From assembly GCA_905215405.1 (NCBI GenBank), contig CAJMQE010000063.1, positions 1 through 22,108 on the forward strand: DNA of 22,108 nt. The letters run 5' to 3'. The position numbers and the translations under genes were made by a program. Origin of the DNA: an uncultured bacterium. Lineage in GTDB: Bacteria > Bacillota > Clostridia > Lachnospirales > Lachnospiraceae. Of the stretch, positions 7,335 through 14,984 are shown piece after piece. Below the pieces are notes generated by a model. It was not told the DNA's origin. It saw only the letters and a list, made by a program, of their open reading frames with translations, and did not search any database. How positions within the stretch are numbered: the stretch's first letter is position 1; each line of letters starts with the position of its first letter.

Positions 7335-8018
7335 ATGCCACCAATTAGTAACGATTGGAAAGAACCATTAAAACATGAATTTGAAAAGGATTATTATAAA
7401 AAACTTTTTCAGACAGTCGTAAGTGAATATAATAGCGGAAGGCAGATCTTTCCGGATGCGGATGATATATTTAACGCTTTTCATTTTACACCGTTGAGCA
7501 AAGTAAAAGTTGTAATTCTTGGACAGGATCCGTACCATAATATTGGACAGGCTCATGGATTATGTTTTTCAGTCAAACCGGATGTCGCTATTCCACCATC
7601 TCTTGTTAACATTTATAAAGAATTACATGATGATCTGGGCTGTTACATACCGGATAACGGATTCCTTAAGAAATGGGCTGATCAGGGGGTCCTGATGTTA
7701 AATACAGTACTGACTGTTCGTGCTCATGAAGCCAACTCTCATCGTGGAATCGGTTGGGAGCAGTTCACAGATGCAGCGATTAAGATCCTGAATGAGGTGG
7801 ACAGACCAATTGTTTACATTCTCTGGGGTGGACCTGCGCAGAAAAAGAGAGCAATGCTCAATAATCCAAAGCATTTGATTCTGATGGCACCACATCCAAG
7901 TCCACTGTCAGCATATAGAGGATTTTTTGGTAGTAAACCATTCAGCCAGACAAATGCATTTTTGAAGGAACATGGTCTTTCAGAGATAGACTGGCAGATC
8001 GAAAATGTAAGAAAATAG
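7335..8018 (+). CDS. ung: Uracil-DNA glycosylase, family 1
   Basis: Removes uracil from DNA, the first step of base excision repair after cytosine deamination or dUTP incorporation. The 227-aa protein has the full family 1 set: GQDPYH with catalytic D65, the uracil-binding LMLNTVLTVR segment (120-129), and the minor-groove loop HPSPLSAYRGFFG with H187. Start ATG 7335 has GGAG at 7321-7324, 10 bases upstream. It follows hisF by 24 bases and is the last gene before a terminator, so it appears to be transcribed with hisHF although the function is unrelated. Identification is firm. Confidence 0.97.
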   Translation: MPPISNDWKEPLKHEFEKDYYKKLFQTVVSEYNSGRQIFPDADDIFNAFHFTPLSKVKVVILGQDPYHNIGQAHGLCFSVKPDVAIPPSLVNIYKELHDDLGCYIPDNGFLKKWADQGVLMLNTVLTVRAHEANSHRGIGWEQFTDAAIKILNEVDRPIVYILWGGPAQKKRAMLNNPKHLILMAPHPSPLSAYRGFFGSKPFSQTNAFLKEHGLSEIDWQIENVRK

Positions 8019-8031
8019 TGAAACGCAACAG

Positions 8032-8078
8032 ATAAACTGTCATTTTAGGACCAAGGTTCTCGAATGGCAGTTTATTTC
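8032..8078 (+). terminator. Operon terminator after ung
   Basis: ATAAACTGTCATT (8032-8044) pairs with AATGGCAGTTTAT (8063-8075) with one G-U pair. An inner GGACC/GGTTC stem closes the loop. The T tract (TTTATTT) is interrupted, so strength is moderate. Confidence 0.65.
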
Positions 8079-8087
8079 ATGTAAGTC

Positions 8088-8093
8088 TACAAT
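8088..8093 (+). promoter_or_regulatory. Weak candidate -10 for the sensor-kinase operon
   Basis: TACAAT lies 22 bases before the start of the kinase-like small gene. The only -35 candidate (ATGGCA, 8064-8069, spacer 18) sits inside the preceding terminator arm and is a poor match. The operon must start in this 97-base gap unless it is read through from ung. Confidence 0.3.
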
Positions 8094-8115
8094 TATTGAA
8101 TTTACGGAGTGAGAT

Positions 8116-8670
8116 ATGGATATAGAAAAGTTATTGAACGATCTGAATAGTTTTTCCCGCATGGCAGTTATTGAAAATGCACCGTTGACAGAGAAAATCA
8201 TCAATAAATATATTCTGATTCTGAAATATAAGTATCAGAAAAGAACAGATCCGGTTATTGCGGAGAAAGAATTACAGGTGGCAAAAGCAATTTTTGAGTT
8301 CGGGGCATTAAAATATGGCAATATATCGGGTGAGATCAACAATCAGATCGATTTAAAATCAATTCTGATTCCACATTATGTCATTGCAGGCTACCTGGAA
8401 AGCTTGCTCGATTTTAGCACCAGACAGAAGTGGCAGGTACATTTTGTAGTGACGGTCGAACAAAGAGCAAATGAAGTCGTTTTTCGAGTTGAGTTGCAAC
8501 AAAAAAACAGTAAAAGTAGCAGTACTATGTATGACACTTCCATGGACTTATGCAATATGCAGCAGACATTTATTACGGACTGGAACGATCATGGAGAAGA
8601 ATTTTTAGCAGTCGCAGATCAATGTGGATGTGAGTTCAAAGTAAGGGCAGGAACTGCCTCAATCGGATAA
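8116..8670 (+). CDS. Small protein resembling a degenerate LytS/YesM kinase core
   Basis: A 184-aa soluble protein with no signal or membrane segment and no family name I can give with certainty. Residues about 46-100 line up by eye with the sensor kinase encoded next door: PVIAEKELQVAKAIFEFGA against VTIADEMDMIEQYLFILKA, then IPHYVIAGYLESLLDF against LPLFTLQPLIENAFKH. In this alignment the ATP-binding Asn of the N box becomes S96, and no phospho-accepting His, DxGxG (G1) or G2 motif is present. It therefore looks like a kinase fold that cannot bind ATP or be phosphorylated. GGAGTGA at 8106 gives a good start. It lies 17 bases before the kinase start, so they are surely cotranscribed. It could bind or restrain the kinase or regulator; this is inference. 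Confidence 0.7.
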   Translation: MDIEKLLNDLNSFSRMAVIENAPLTEKIINKYILILKYKYQKRTDPVIAEKELQVAKAIFEFGALKYGNISGEINNQIDLKSILIPHYVIAGYLESLLDFSTRQKWQVHFVVTVEQRANEVVFRVELQQKNSKSSSTMYDTSMDLCNMQQTFITDWNDHGEEFLAVADQCGCEFKVRAGTASIG

Positions 8671-8687
8671 GAAAGGTGCCAGAATGT

Positions 8688-10259
8688 ATGAGAAGTTTAA
8701 AAGATAGAGTTATAAAGTGGTATCAGAAGCAGTCGCTTGCATTTAAACGAATGGCCATACGAAAGAAACTGATTCTCTTTGCAGTATTTTTAAGCGTATC
8801 CATTGGTGGGATCATTGTGTTTGCCATGTTGGAAAATTATAAGATCCTGAATGTGAACTCAAGATATCTGGAGCATATCTCCAAAATCAATCAGATGTAT
8901 GACCTCGACGAAGAAAATTCTGCACTTCTGGATCAGTTAAATACAGAGGTGACAAGTGCACAAAAGAATCAACTCGAGGATAATATCAATGAGGCATATG
9001 ATCTGCTGGAGCAGATCAGACAGGATACATCGTCTGTTGAAATTGTCATGCGTCTGAGAGTCATGAAATTCCTGGTAAAGAGTTTTGACAGTCATGCCTC
9101 AGAATTTATCTGGCTCAGGGAATATGAAGATAATGAAAATAGTGCGGCCAGTGAAAATGAGATTCCATCGTCACAAGAATATGTCAATTGTAACAATATA
9201 ATAAGCAGAATTAATACCTATATTCAGGAAGTATTGCGTCTGAGCGTAGCCGAAAATAAGCAGTATGTAGAAGAAGTGCGAGTTCATACAGAGTCTTCTC
9301 TGAAATTTATGATTATAATCGTAGTGGTGATCATTTTAATCTGTGTGGCTTTTCATACACTGACGGTACGGTATGTGACGAAACTGGTGAAAAGAATCAT
9401 GCAAATGACAGGAAAACTGGTAGAAGAAAATCAGCAGGTCCAGATCACTCAAATAGATGGCCCGGAAGAAATCATGCATCTGACGGACAGCTTTAATGAA
9501 TTACTTTTGCATATGCAAAATTTAAATATTCAGGCGAAACAAAAGGACAGGCTTGAATTAAAACTTGCGGAAGAAGAGCTTGAACAGGTAAAAATGCGGG
9601 AATTGCTTAAGGATGCCAGAATGCAGGGACTTCAGATGCAGATTGCTCCTCATTTTTTATTCAATACACTGAATGTGATTTCCAAGATGGCATTTTTAAA
9701 TGATGATATGCAGGTCTATGAATTAATTATTTCTCTTTCAAAATTCCTGAGGCATACATTACAGGATTCACAGAGCTTTGTGACAATTGCAGATGAAATG
9801 GATATGATCGAACAATATCTTTTTATTCTGAAGGCAAGAATGGGGGACCGCCTGGATTATGAACTTATTGATCGGATACCGAAAGGTATGCAGGAAGAGT
9901 TTCGTCTTCCTTTATTTACATTGCAGCCACTGATCGAAAATGCATTTAAGCATGGATTGGAAGAGAAGATAGAGGGCGGTAAAATCTATGTAAAGGCATA
10001 TTTTATTAATGGAATCTGTAAGATCGTGATTGCCGACACCGGAGAGGGAATGGATATAGCAAAACTTCAAGAAGTTAGAAAGAAAACGGAAACGCAGCAG
10101 GCAAGATTTAATTATGCAGATCATATCGGAATTGAAAATGTGAGCTGTCGGTTGCAGATGCTCTATGGAGACAGATGCAGGATAAGAATCGATTCTAGAC
10201 AGGGACAGGGGACTATTTTTTCTATTATGGTATCAAAACAGAAGGTGGAGGAAATGTAA
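8688..10259 (+). CDS. YesM/LytS-type membrane sensor histidine kinase
   Basis: Membrane histidine kinase of the two-component class paired with AraC-type regulators. From ATG 8688 (523 aa): TM1 about 28-49; a helical, Glu/Asn-rich extracytoplasmic domain 50-206 without a known sensor signature; TM2 about 207-229; HAMP about 230-282; a coiled coil; the His_kinase motif IAPHFLFNTLN with phospho-accepting H322; N box LIENAFKHG with N418; G1 IADTGEGMD; and G2 HIGIENVSCRL. All catalytic motifs are intact. ATG 8688 is preferred over an in-frame GTG at 8676 because that GTG lies within the AAAGGTG ribosome site. Its stop overlaps the regulator start by one base. The signal is unknown; the TRAP genes downstream suggest an organic acid. 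Confidence 0.92.
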   Translation: MRSLKDRVIKWYQKQSLAFKRMAIRKKLILFAVFLSVSIGGIIVFAMLENYKILNVNSRYLEHISKINQMYDLDEENSALLDQLNTEVTSAQKNQLEDNINEAYDLLEQIRQDTSSVEIVMRLRVMKFLVKSFDSHASEFIWLREYEDNENSAASENEIPSSQEYVNCNNIISRINTYIQEVLRLSVAENKQYVEEVRVHTESSLKFMIIIVVVIILICVAFHTLTVRYVTKLVKRIMQMTGKLVEENQQVQITQIDGPEEIMHLTDSFNELLLHMQNLNIQAKQKDRLELKLAEEELEQVKMRELLKDARMQGLQMQIAPHFLFNTLNVISKMAFLNDDMQVYELIISLSKFLRHTLQDSQSFVTIADEMDMIEQYLFILKARMGDRLDYELIDRIPKGMQEEFRLPLFTLQPLIENAFKHGLEEKIEGGKIYVKAYFINGICKIVIADTGEGMDIAKLQEVRKKTETQQARFNYADHIGIENVSCRLQMLYGDRCRIRIDSRQGQGTIFSIMVSKQKVEEM

Positions 10260-11782
10260 TGTATCGTTTACTACTTGCAGAAGATGAATATATTGAGAGA
10301 GCTGCTATGAAAAAGATCATAGGCAGAAAATTTGAAAATAAATTCGAAATGAAAGAAGCATGTAATGGGCCGGAAGCAATTGAACTGGCAGAATCATTTC
10401 AACCAGATCTCATTTTTATGGATATCCGGATGCCTGGTTGCTCGGGAATTGAAGCTGCGAAAGAAATCAGAAAAAGAAATCCTCAGGTACGAATTGTTTT
10501 TGTAACAGCATACGACTATTTTGATTATGCAAAAGCAGCAATTAGTGTTAAAGCAGAAGAAATGCTGTTAAAACCGGTCGAGATGGAAGATGTATTTGTG
10601 CTTGTTGAAAAGATTCTTAAGGATCTTGACGCAATGGAGCAGGAAAAGAACAGAAAAGAACAGGAACATGAATTTGATTTGATCACAAGACAATTTCAAA
10701 TTGAATTCGTAGAAAATGTTCTGAGCTATGGTTGTAGCAGGCAGGAGATGGAAAAATGGCTCAGTCTGATGAATATTGACTTTCAATGTGCAGTAACGGC
10801 ATTTATTGATTTTAACGAATGTGAGCAATTTGCAAAAGCAGGGAATATTCAAAAAGAATTTATGCAGAAACGATTTCTGGAAAAACTAAAAAAAGGAGCA
10901 TCTGATGCAGAAATAACTGTGATTATCGGAAGGGCTCAGGTAAAACTGCCACTGATCTTTATGAATGGAAAATCGAACAATCCAACAAAAGCGCTGGTGC
11001 ATCAGATTTTAACGGAGGCTGTCAGATTAACAGGCTTGTCGCTATCGATTCATATCAGTGAAGAAATTGATGATATGGAACATTTGCCGGATAGTCTGTA
11101 TAAGATCAGTTCTTTCTGGAATTCAGAAACAGATCTGAGTGCCTGTTATCCATCTGAAGAGGAAAAAAAGCTATGTGAAGCGATCGGACAGCACGATTTT
11201 GTTCAGGCAGAAAAGCTGGTTCTAAATATACTGAATGATTTTGAACATTTATATTCTGAAACGGTCTTTCAGAGAATGGTTAAAGAATTCTATATTGTTG
11301 TAAAACATGCAATTATGCAGTTATCTACTCAGACACTGCAAAAACATACAGATGATCTAATACGTGAGATAACAGGTAGAACGCAGTGGGAGGAACTATT
11401 TAAAAATATTCTTTCCTATGCCGAGGAATATACGGTAAAATATGCAGATAGAAATGAAGTTCTGATCAGCAAGGTGACATCCTATATTAAGGAACATTAT
11501 AAAGAAGATATTTCGCTGGAGTATGCAGCAGCGATGATCGGGTATAGTACTTTCTATTTTGCAAGGCTGATGAAGGAATATACACAGATGAGTTTTGTGG
11601 ACTATGTTACGAATGTAAGAATTGAAAAGGCAAAGCAATTGCTATATACCGGAGATATATCGATTAGTGAGACAGGGTATCAGGTGGGATATAATGATGC
11701 AAATTACTTTACAAGGGTATTTAAAAGAATCACAGGTCTGACACCGAGTCAGTATAAGGCATCTCAGGCAGAAAACCGATAA
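10259..11782 (+). CDS. YesN-type response regulator (REC-AraC)
   Basis: Cytoplasmic transcription regulator, 507 aa. The receiver domain (1-120) has E8/D9, phospho-acceptor D55 in FMDIRMPG, T83 and K105. A middle helical region of about 280 residues with no clear motif follows. The C-terminal hundred residues (about 403-505) are an AraC/XylS double helix-turn-helix, including IGYSTFYFARLMKEYTQMSF and the family signature ending VGYNDANYFTRVFKRITGLT. GGAGG (10247-10251) is 7 bases before the ATG, which overlaps the kinase stop (TAATG). It should be phosphorylated by the adjacent kinase. Its most likely target is the TRAP promoter directly after the terminator of this operon; that is inference. 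Confidence 0.93.
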   Translation: MYRLLLAEDEYIERAAMKKIIGRKFENKFEMKEACNGPEAIELAESFQPDLIFMDIRMPGCSGIEAAKEIRKRNPQVRIVFVTAYDYFDYAKAAISVKAEEMLLKPVEMEDVFVLVEKILKDLDAMEQEKNRKEQEHEFDLITRQFQIEFVENVLSYGCSRQEMEKWLSLMNIDFQCAVTAFIDFNECEQFAKAGNIQKEFMQKRFLEKLKKGASDAEITVIIGRAQVKLPLIFMNGKSNNPTKALVHQILTEAVRLTGLSLSIHISEEIDDMEHLPDSLYKISSFWNSETDLSACYPSEEEKKLCEAIGQHDFVQAEKLVLNILNDFEHLYSETVFQRMVKEFYIVVKHAIMQLSTQTLQKHTDDLIREITGRTQWEELFKNILSYAEEYTVKYADRNEVLISKVTSYIKEHYKEDISLEYAAAMIGYSTFYFARLMKEYTQMSFVDYVTNVRIEKAKQLLYTGDISISETGYQVGYNDANYFTRVFKRITGLTPSQYKASQAENR

Positions 11783-11791
11783 GAAAAAAAC

Positions 11792-11850
11792 AATAGCACA
11801 AATGTGTGAAGAAATAACTGATTTCACATATTTGTGCTATTTTATTTTTT
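11792..11850 (+). terminator. Strong terminator of the kinase/regulator operon
   Basis: A 19-base arm (11792-11810, starting AATAGCACAAATG) pairs with 11823-11841 with a single G-U pair, followed by TTTTATTTTTT. It separates the regulator operon from the TRAP genes. Confidence 0.9.
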
Positions 11851-11894
11851 GTATTTATTTTAAGACAAAATAGTGAAGAGGCAGGCTCGCTGTG

Positions 11895-11908
11895 TGATAA
11901 CGTTAGCT
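11895..11908 (+). promoter_or_regulatory. cre-like site before the TRAP operon
   Basis: TGATAACGTTAGCT differs at one position from the CcpA catabolite-responsive consensus TGWAARCGYTWNCW. It lies 56 bases before the dctP start. A TATGAT at 11927-11932 could be the -10, with no recognisable -35, as expected for an activator-dependent promoter; the cre-like site would then cover the -35 region. CcpA binding is a prediction. Confidence 0.45.
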
Positions 11909-11963
11909 CCAGCTTTTCTGTTAAAGTATGATTATCAACAAAAAACAGAAAGGTATGAGAAAA

Positions 11964-12974
11964 ATGAAGAGAAAAGTAATATCACTAATGATGATGATCA
12001 TGATACTTTCATTCACATTTTTAACAGGGTGCAGTTCATCGACTGCAGATGGAAATGAAACAACAGTGTGGAATATTGCTGTCATTCAGACAGAAGATCA
12101 TCCGCAGACACAGGCAGTCATCAAAATGGGGGAAATATTTTCAGAACTGACAGATGGAAGATACAAATTTGAGGTCTATCCAAACGAATTGCTCGGACCA
12201 CAGAGAGAAACCCTCGAGCAGGTCCAGTACGGAATTATCGAGATGGCAGTAATCGGAAATCCCAATATCTCTAGTTTTGTAGATGGATTCCTGGCTTTTG
12301 AAATGCCATACATATTTGATGATGAAGATCACCAGAACAGATTTTTCCAGACATCAGATGCTGTATCAAAATTATATGCAGAAACAGAAAAATATAACTT
12401 TAAGATCGTGACACAGTTTACAGCAGGAACTAGAAACATGTATGCAAATAAGCCGATTACAAATGTTTCAGATCTGAAGTCCATGAAGATCAGAACAGCA
12501 GAATCTGATACATATGCAAAAATGATGAACTGCTTCGGCGGTGCTGCAACACCAATGTCTATGGGTGAAGTTTTCACAGCCATTCAGTCCGGTGTCGTAG
12601 ATGGTGCTGAAAATAATGAAGCATCCTACAACAATTCCAAACATTATGAAATTGCACCATATTACTCTTACACAAAACATTTGATCGTACCTGATTATCT
12701 GATCGTAAATGAAAAGCTTTATAATAGTCTTTCTGATGAGGATAAAGCTGCATTTAATGAAGCTGCAAAAGAAGCAACAGAATATGAATATCAGCTTTGG
12801 AGCGAGCAGACTCAGAAGTATCAGGAATCAGTTGTAGAAGGTGGCGCAACGCTTGTTACTGATGTAGATGTGGATTCCTTTAAGAAAGCAGTAGAACCAT
12901 TACAGGAAGAGTTATGTCAGAATCCTGATGTAAAAGAAATCTATGATGCAGTAAAAGCAGTTAGTGAAAAATAA
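11964..12974 (+). CDS. dctP: TRAP transporter solute-binding lipoprotein DctP
   Basis: Extracytoplasmic binding protein of a tripartite ATP-independent periplasmic transporter, which imports organic acids with a sodium gradient. From ATG 11964 (336 aa) it has a lipoprotein signal with lipobox FLTGC (C23), then the DctP fold: ELLGPQRETLEQVQYG (75-90), R157 and the substrate-carboxylate Arg R177 in MKIRTAESD, and GVVDGAENNEASY (210-222). This start puts AGAAAGG (11947-11953) 10 bases upstream; ATG 11955 would be too close to that site and ATG 11928 has none. A carboxylate substrate (C4-dicarboxylate, sugar acid or similar) is likely, but the exact one cannot be read. It is followed by DctQ after 21 bases. 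Confidence 0.92.
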   Translation: MKRKVISLMMMIMILSFTFLTGCSSSTADGNETTVWNIAVIQTEDHPQTQAVIKMGEIFSELTDGRYKFEVYPNELLGPQRETLEQVQYGIIEMAVIGNPNISSFVDGFLAFEMPYIFDDEDHQNRFFQTSDAVSKLYAETEKYNFKIVTQFTAGTRNMYANKPITNVSDLKSMKIRTAESDTYAKMMNCFGGAATPMSMGEVFTAIQSGVVDGAENNEASYNNSKHYEIAPYYSYTKHLIVPDYLIVNEKLYNSLSDEDKAAFNEAAKEATEYEYQLWSEQTQKYQESVVEGGATLVTDVDVDSFKKAVEPLQEELCQNPDVKEIYDAVKAVSEK

Positions 12975-12995
12975 TCAAAAAGACAGGAGGAACTT

Positions 12996-13505
12996 ATGAA
13001 TCAGATTCGAAATATCATGAATAAAATCGTAGAATTCATGTCATGTCTCATTCTTGCCATTATGACAATTCTGGTCACATGGCAGGTTATTACAAGATTT
13101 GTATTTGCGAGCCCAAGTACAATAACAGAAGCATTGGCAAAATATTTATTCCTTTGGCTTGTACTTGTTACATCAGCCTATGTAGTAGGAAAAAGAGAAC
13201 ATATGGCAATTGAATTCTTTGTTGGAAAGTTTCCGGAAAAAATCAGAAATATTCTTGCAATCATCAGTGAAGTAACAATTGTTTTATTTTCAGCGATCGT
13301 ATTGACATACGGTGGCGGATACATCGCATTAAATGCTATGAATCAGATGGATTCAGCATTACCGATCCCAATAGGAATTGTATATCTGGCACTTCCTGTC
13401 AGCGGTGTATTATGTGTATTTTATTCAATATGTAATGTGGCAGATCTTGTAAAAGCACTTCGTGGGAAAACAACAGATGCCAGCGTAAAGGAGGAAACAG
13501 TATGA
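12996..13505 (+). CDS. dctQ: TRAP transporter small membrane subunit DctQ
   Basis: The 169-aa small subunit, with four hydrophobic segments (about 13-35, 47-65, 86-108 and 127-148), as in the DctQ family. It holds the large subunit and helps dock the binding protein. The conserved stretch WLVLVTSAYVVGKREHMAIE (54-73) is the family hallmark (W...H...E). AGGAGG at 12985-12990 precedes the ATG by 5 bases. The stop overlaps the dctM start by four bases (ATGA), so the two subunits are probably made in step. Confidence 0.92.
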   Translation: MNQIRNIMNKIVEFMSCLILAIMTILVTWQVITRFVFASPSTITEALAKYLFLWLVLVTSAYVVGKREHMAIEFFVGKFPEKIRNILAIISEVTIVLFSAIVLTYGGGYIALNAMNQMDSALPIPIGIVYLALPVSGVLCVFYSICNVADLVKALRGKTTDASVKEETV

Positions 13506-14806
13506 GTACAGCAATGACTTGCGGCCTGATTATGATCGTTGTAATCGTAGCGCTTCTTCTGATTGGAACACCAATCAGTATCAGTATTGGATGTGGTGCT
13601 GCTCTTTCCATGGTAGTTGTTCTTCCAGGAGCAAAGGCAGCCCTGATGTCCGCACAGAAAATATTTACAGGAATTAACTCATTTACACTGCTTGCCATAC
13701 CATTTTTCATTTTGGCCGGTATTATTATGAATAACGGTGGTATTGCAAGGCGGCTTGTTAATTTGGCACTGGTTCTGGTAGGTCGCCTTCCAGGATCACT
13801 GGCACTGACCAATGTTGTAGCAAATATGTTATTTGGTGCAGTATCAGGTTCAGGTTCTGCCGCATGTGCCGCAATTGGCGGTATTATGGGACCTATGGAA
13901 GAGGAAGAAGGATATGACAAAGCTTATTCAGCAGCAGTAAATATCGCATCTGCGCCAACTGGTATCCTGATTCCACCAAGTAACACACTGATCATTTTCT
14001 CAACAGTTGCAGGTGGTGTTTCTATTACATCATTGTTCCTTGCTGGCTATATTCCAGGAATTCTCTGGGGTCTTGGCGTTATGATCATTGCTTACATGAT
14101 GGCAAAAAAGAGAGGATATACAGGAAGAGAAAAAGTATCAATGAAGGTTAAAATAGAGACATTCTGGAAAGCACTTCCAAGTCTAATGCTGATCATTATT
14201 GTTATTGGTGGTATTTTGGGTGGTATCTTTACACCAACAGAAGGATCCGCAATTGCAGTATGTTATGCATTGCTTCTTTCCTTTATTTATAAAACGATCA
14301 AAATTGCAGATATGCCAAGGATTCTTTTAGAGTCTGCAAAACTGACATGTATTATCGTTTTCCTGATTGGATTATCTTCCATTATGTCATGGATCCTTGC
14401 ATTTACAAAAATTCCAAATATGGTTGCAACTGCACTTCTTGGAGTTTCCAGTAATCCAGTTATTATATTATTGATCATGAATGTTATACTTTTGATCCTT
14501 GGTACCTTTATGGATCCTACACCAGCGATCCTTATTTTTACACCAATCTTTTTACCTATCGTAGAAAGCTTTGGTATGAGCCCGGTACACTTTGGTGTCA
14601 TGATGACATTTAACTTATGTATTGGCTGTATCACACCGCCTGTCGGGGCAATTCTGTTCACGGGCTGTAAGGTATCCAAGATATCAATCGAGGGTGTTAT
14701 AAAAACATTATTACCATATTTTGCGGTTACGGTAGCTGTGTTATTACTTGTTACATTTGTTAAGCCACTGACTCTGTTATTACCAGGTCTTGCCGGCTTA
14801 CTCTAA
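13502..14806 (+). CDS. dctM: TRAP transporter large permease subunit DctM
   Basis: The 434-aa transport subunit, almost wholly hydrophobic with about eleven to twelve membrane segments, which forms the sodium-coupled substrate path. Family features include the early LLLIGTPISISIG segment, AIPFFILAGIIMNNGGIARR, VSGSGSAACAAIGGIM (about 115-130), SAPTGILIPPSNTLIIFS (about 151-168) and the C-terminal ITPPVGAILFTGC, in which the IPPS and TPPVG segments correspond to the two hairpin loops. AAAGGAGG (13487-13494) lies 7 bases upstream. Length and order (P-Q-M) are those of a complete TRAP system. A strong terminator follows. Confidence 0.95.
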   Translation: MSTAMTCGLIMIVVIVALLLIGTPISISIGCGAALSMVVVLPGAKAALMSAQKIFTGINSFTLLAIPFFILAGIIMNNGGIARRLVNLALVLVGRLPGSLALTNVVANMLFGAVSGSGSAACAAIGGIMGPMEEEEGYDKAYSAAVNIASAPTGILIPPSNTLIIFSTVAGGVSITSLFLAGYIPGILWGLGVMIIAYMMAKKRGYTGREKVSMKVKIETFWKALPSLMLIIIVIGGILGGIFTPTEGSAIAVCYALLLSFIYKTIKIADMPRILLESAKLTCIIVFLIGLSSIMSWILAFTKIPNMVATALLGVSSNPVIILLIMNVILLILGTFMDPTPAILIFTPIFLPIVESFGMSPVHFGVMMTFNLCIGCITPPVGAILFTGCKVSKISIEGVIKTLLPYFAVTVAVLLLVTFVKPLTLLLPGLAGLL

Positions 14807-14835
14807 AATAAAAGAACGGTTCTTACATAAATTTT

Positions 14836-14882
14836 AAAAGAGTGCCAGAATCACATGAAAATGTGGTTTGAGCACTCTTTTC
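14836..14882 (+). terminator. Terminator of the TRAP operon
   Basis: AAAAGAGTGC (14836-14845) pairs with GCACTCTTTT (14872-14881); an inner CACAT/ATGTG stem closes a GAAA tetraloop (14857-14860). The T run is short because the outer stem itself supplies it. Confidence 0.85.
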
Positions 14883-14896
14883 ATTTATGGTAGAAT
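14868..14896 (+). promoter_or_regulatory. Promoter of the orphan binding-protein gene, overlapping the TRAP terminator
   Basis: TTGAGC (14868-14873), a 17-base spacer and TAGAAT (14891-14896) preceded by TGG (extended -10). The -35 is within the downstream arm of the TRAP terminator. Start near 14902, leaving a leader of about 83 bases. Confidence 0.6.
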
Positions 14897-14984
14897 AGTG
14901 TCAGAACATGTGGCGGAAAATGTGAAATATAAGAGCAGGAAACGTTCGCAAAAGAAAGTTGGACGAATTAAGATGGAGACAGGA

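Noticed and set aside
13399..13920. Long - strand frame (173 residues) across dctQ/dctM
   Set aside because: Antisense shadow of two clear membrane-protein genes; no start signal and composition typical of reversed hydrophobic codons.
14868..14984. N-terminal extension of the orphan DctP from a TTG at 14868
   Set aside because: The TTG is in the TRAP terminator and in the -35 box; the extension lacks a ribosome site and would bury the signal segment.
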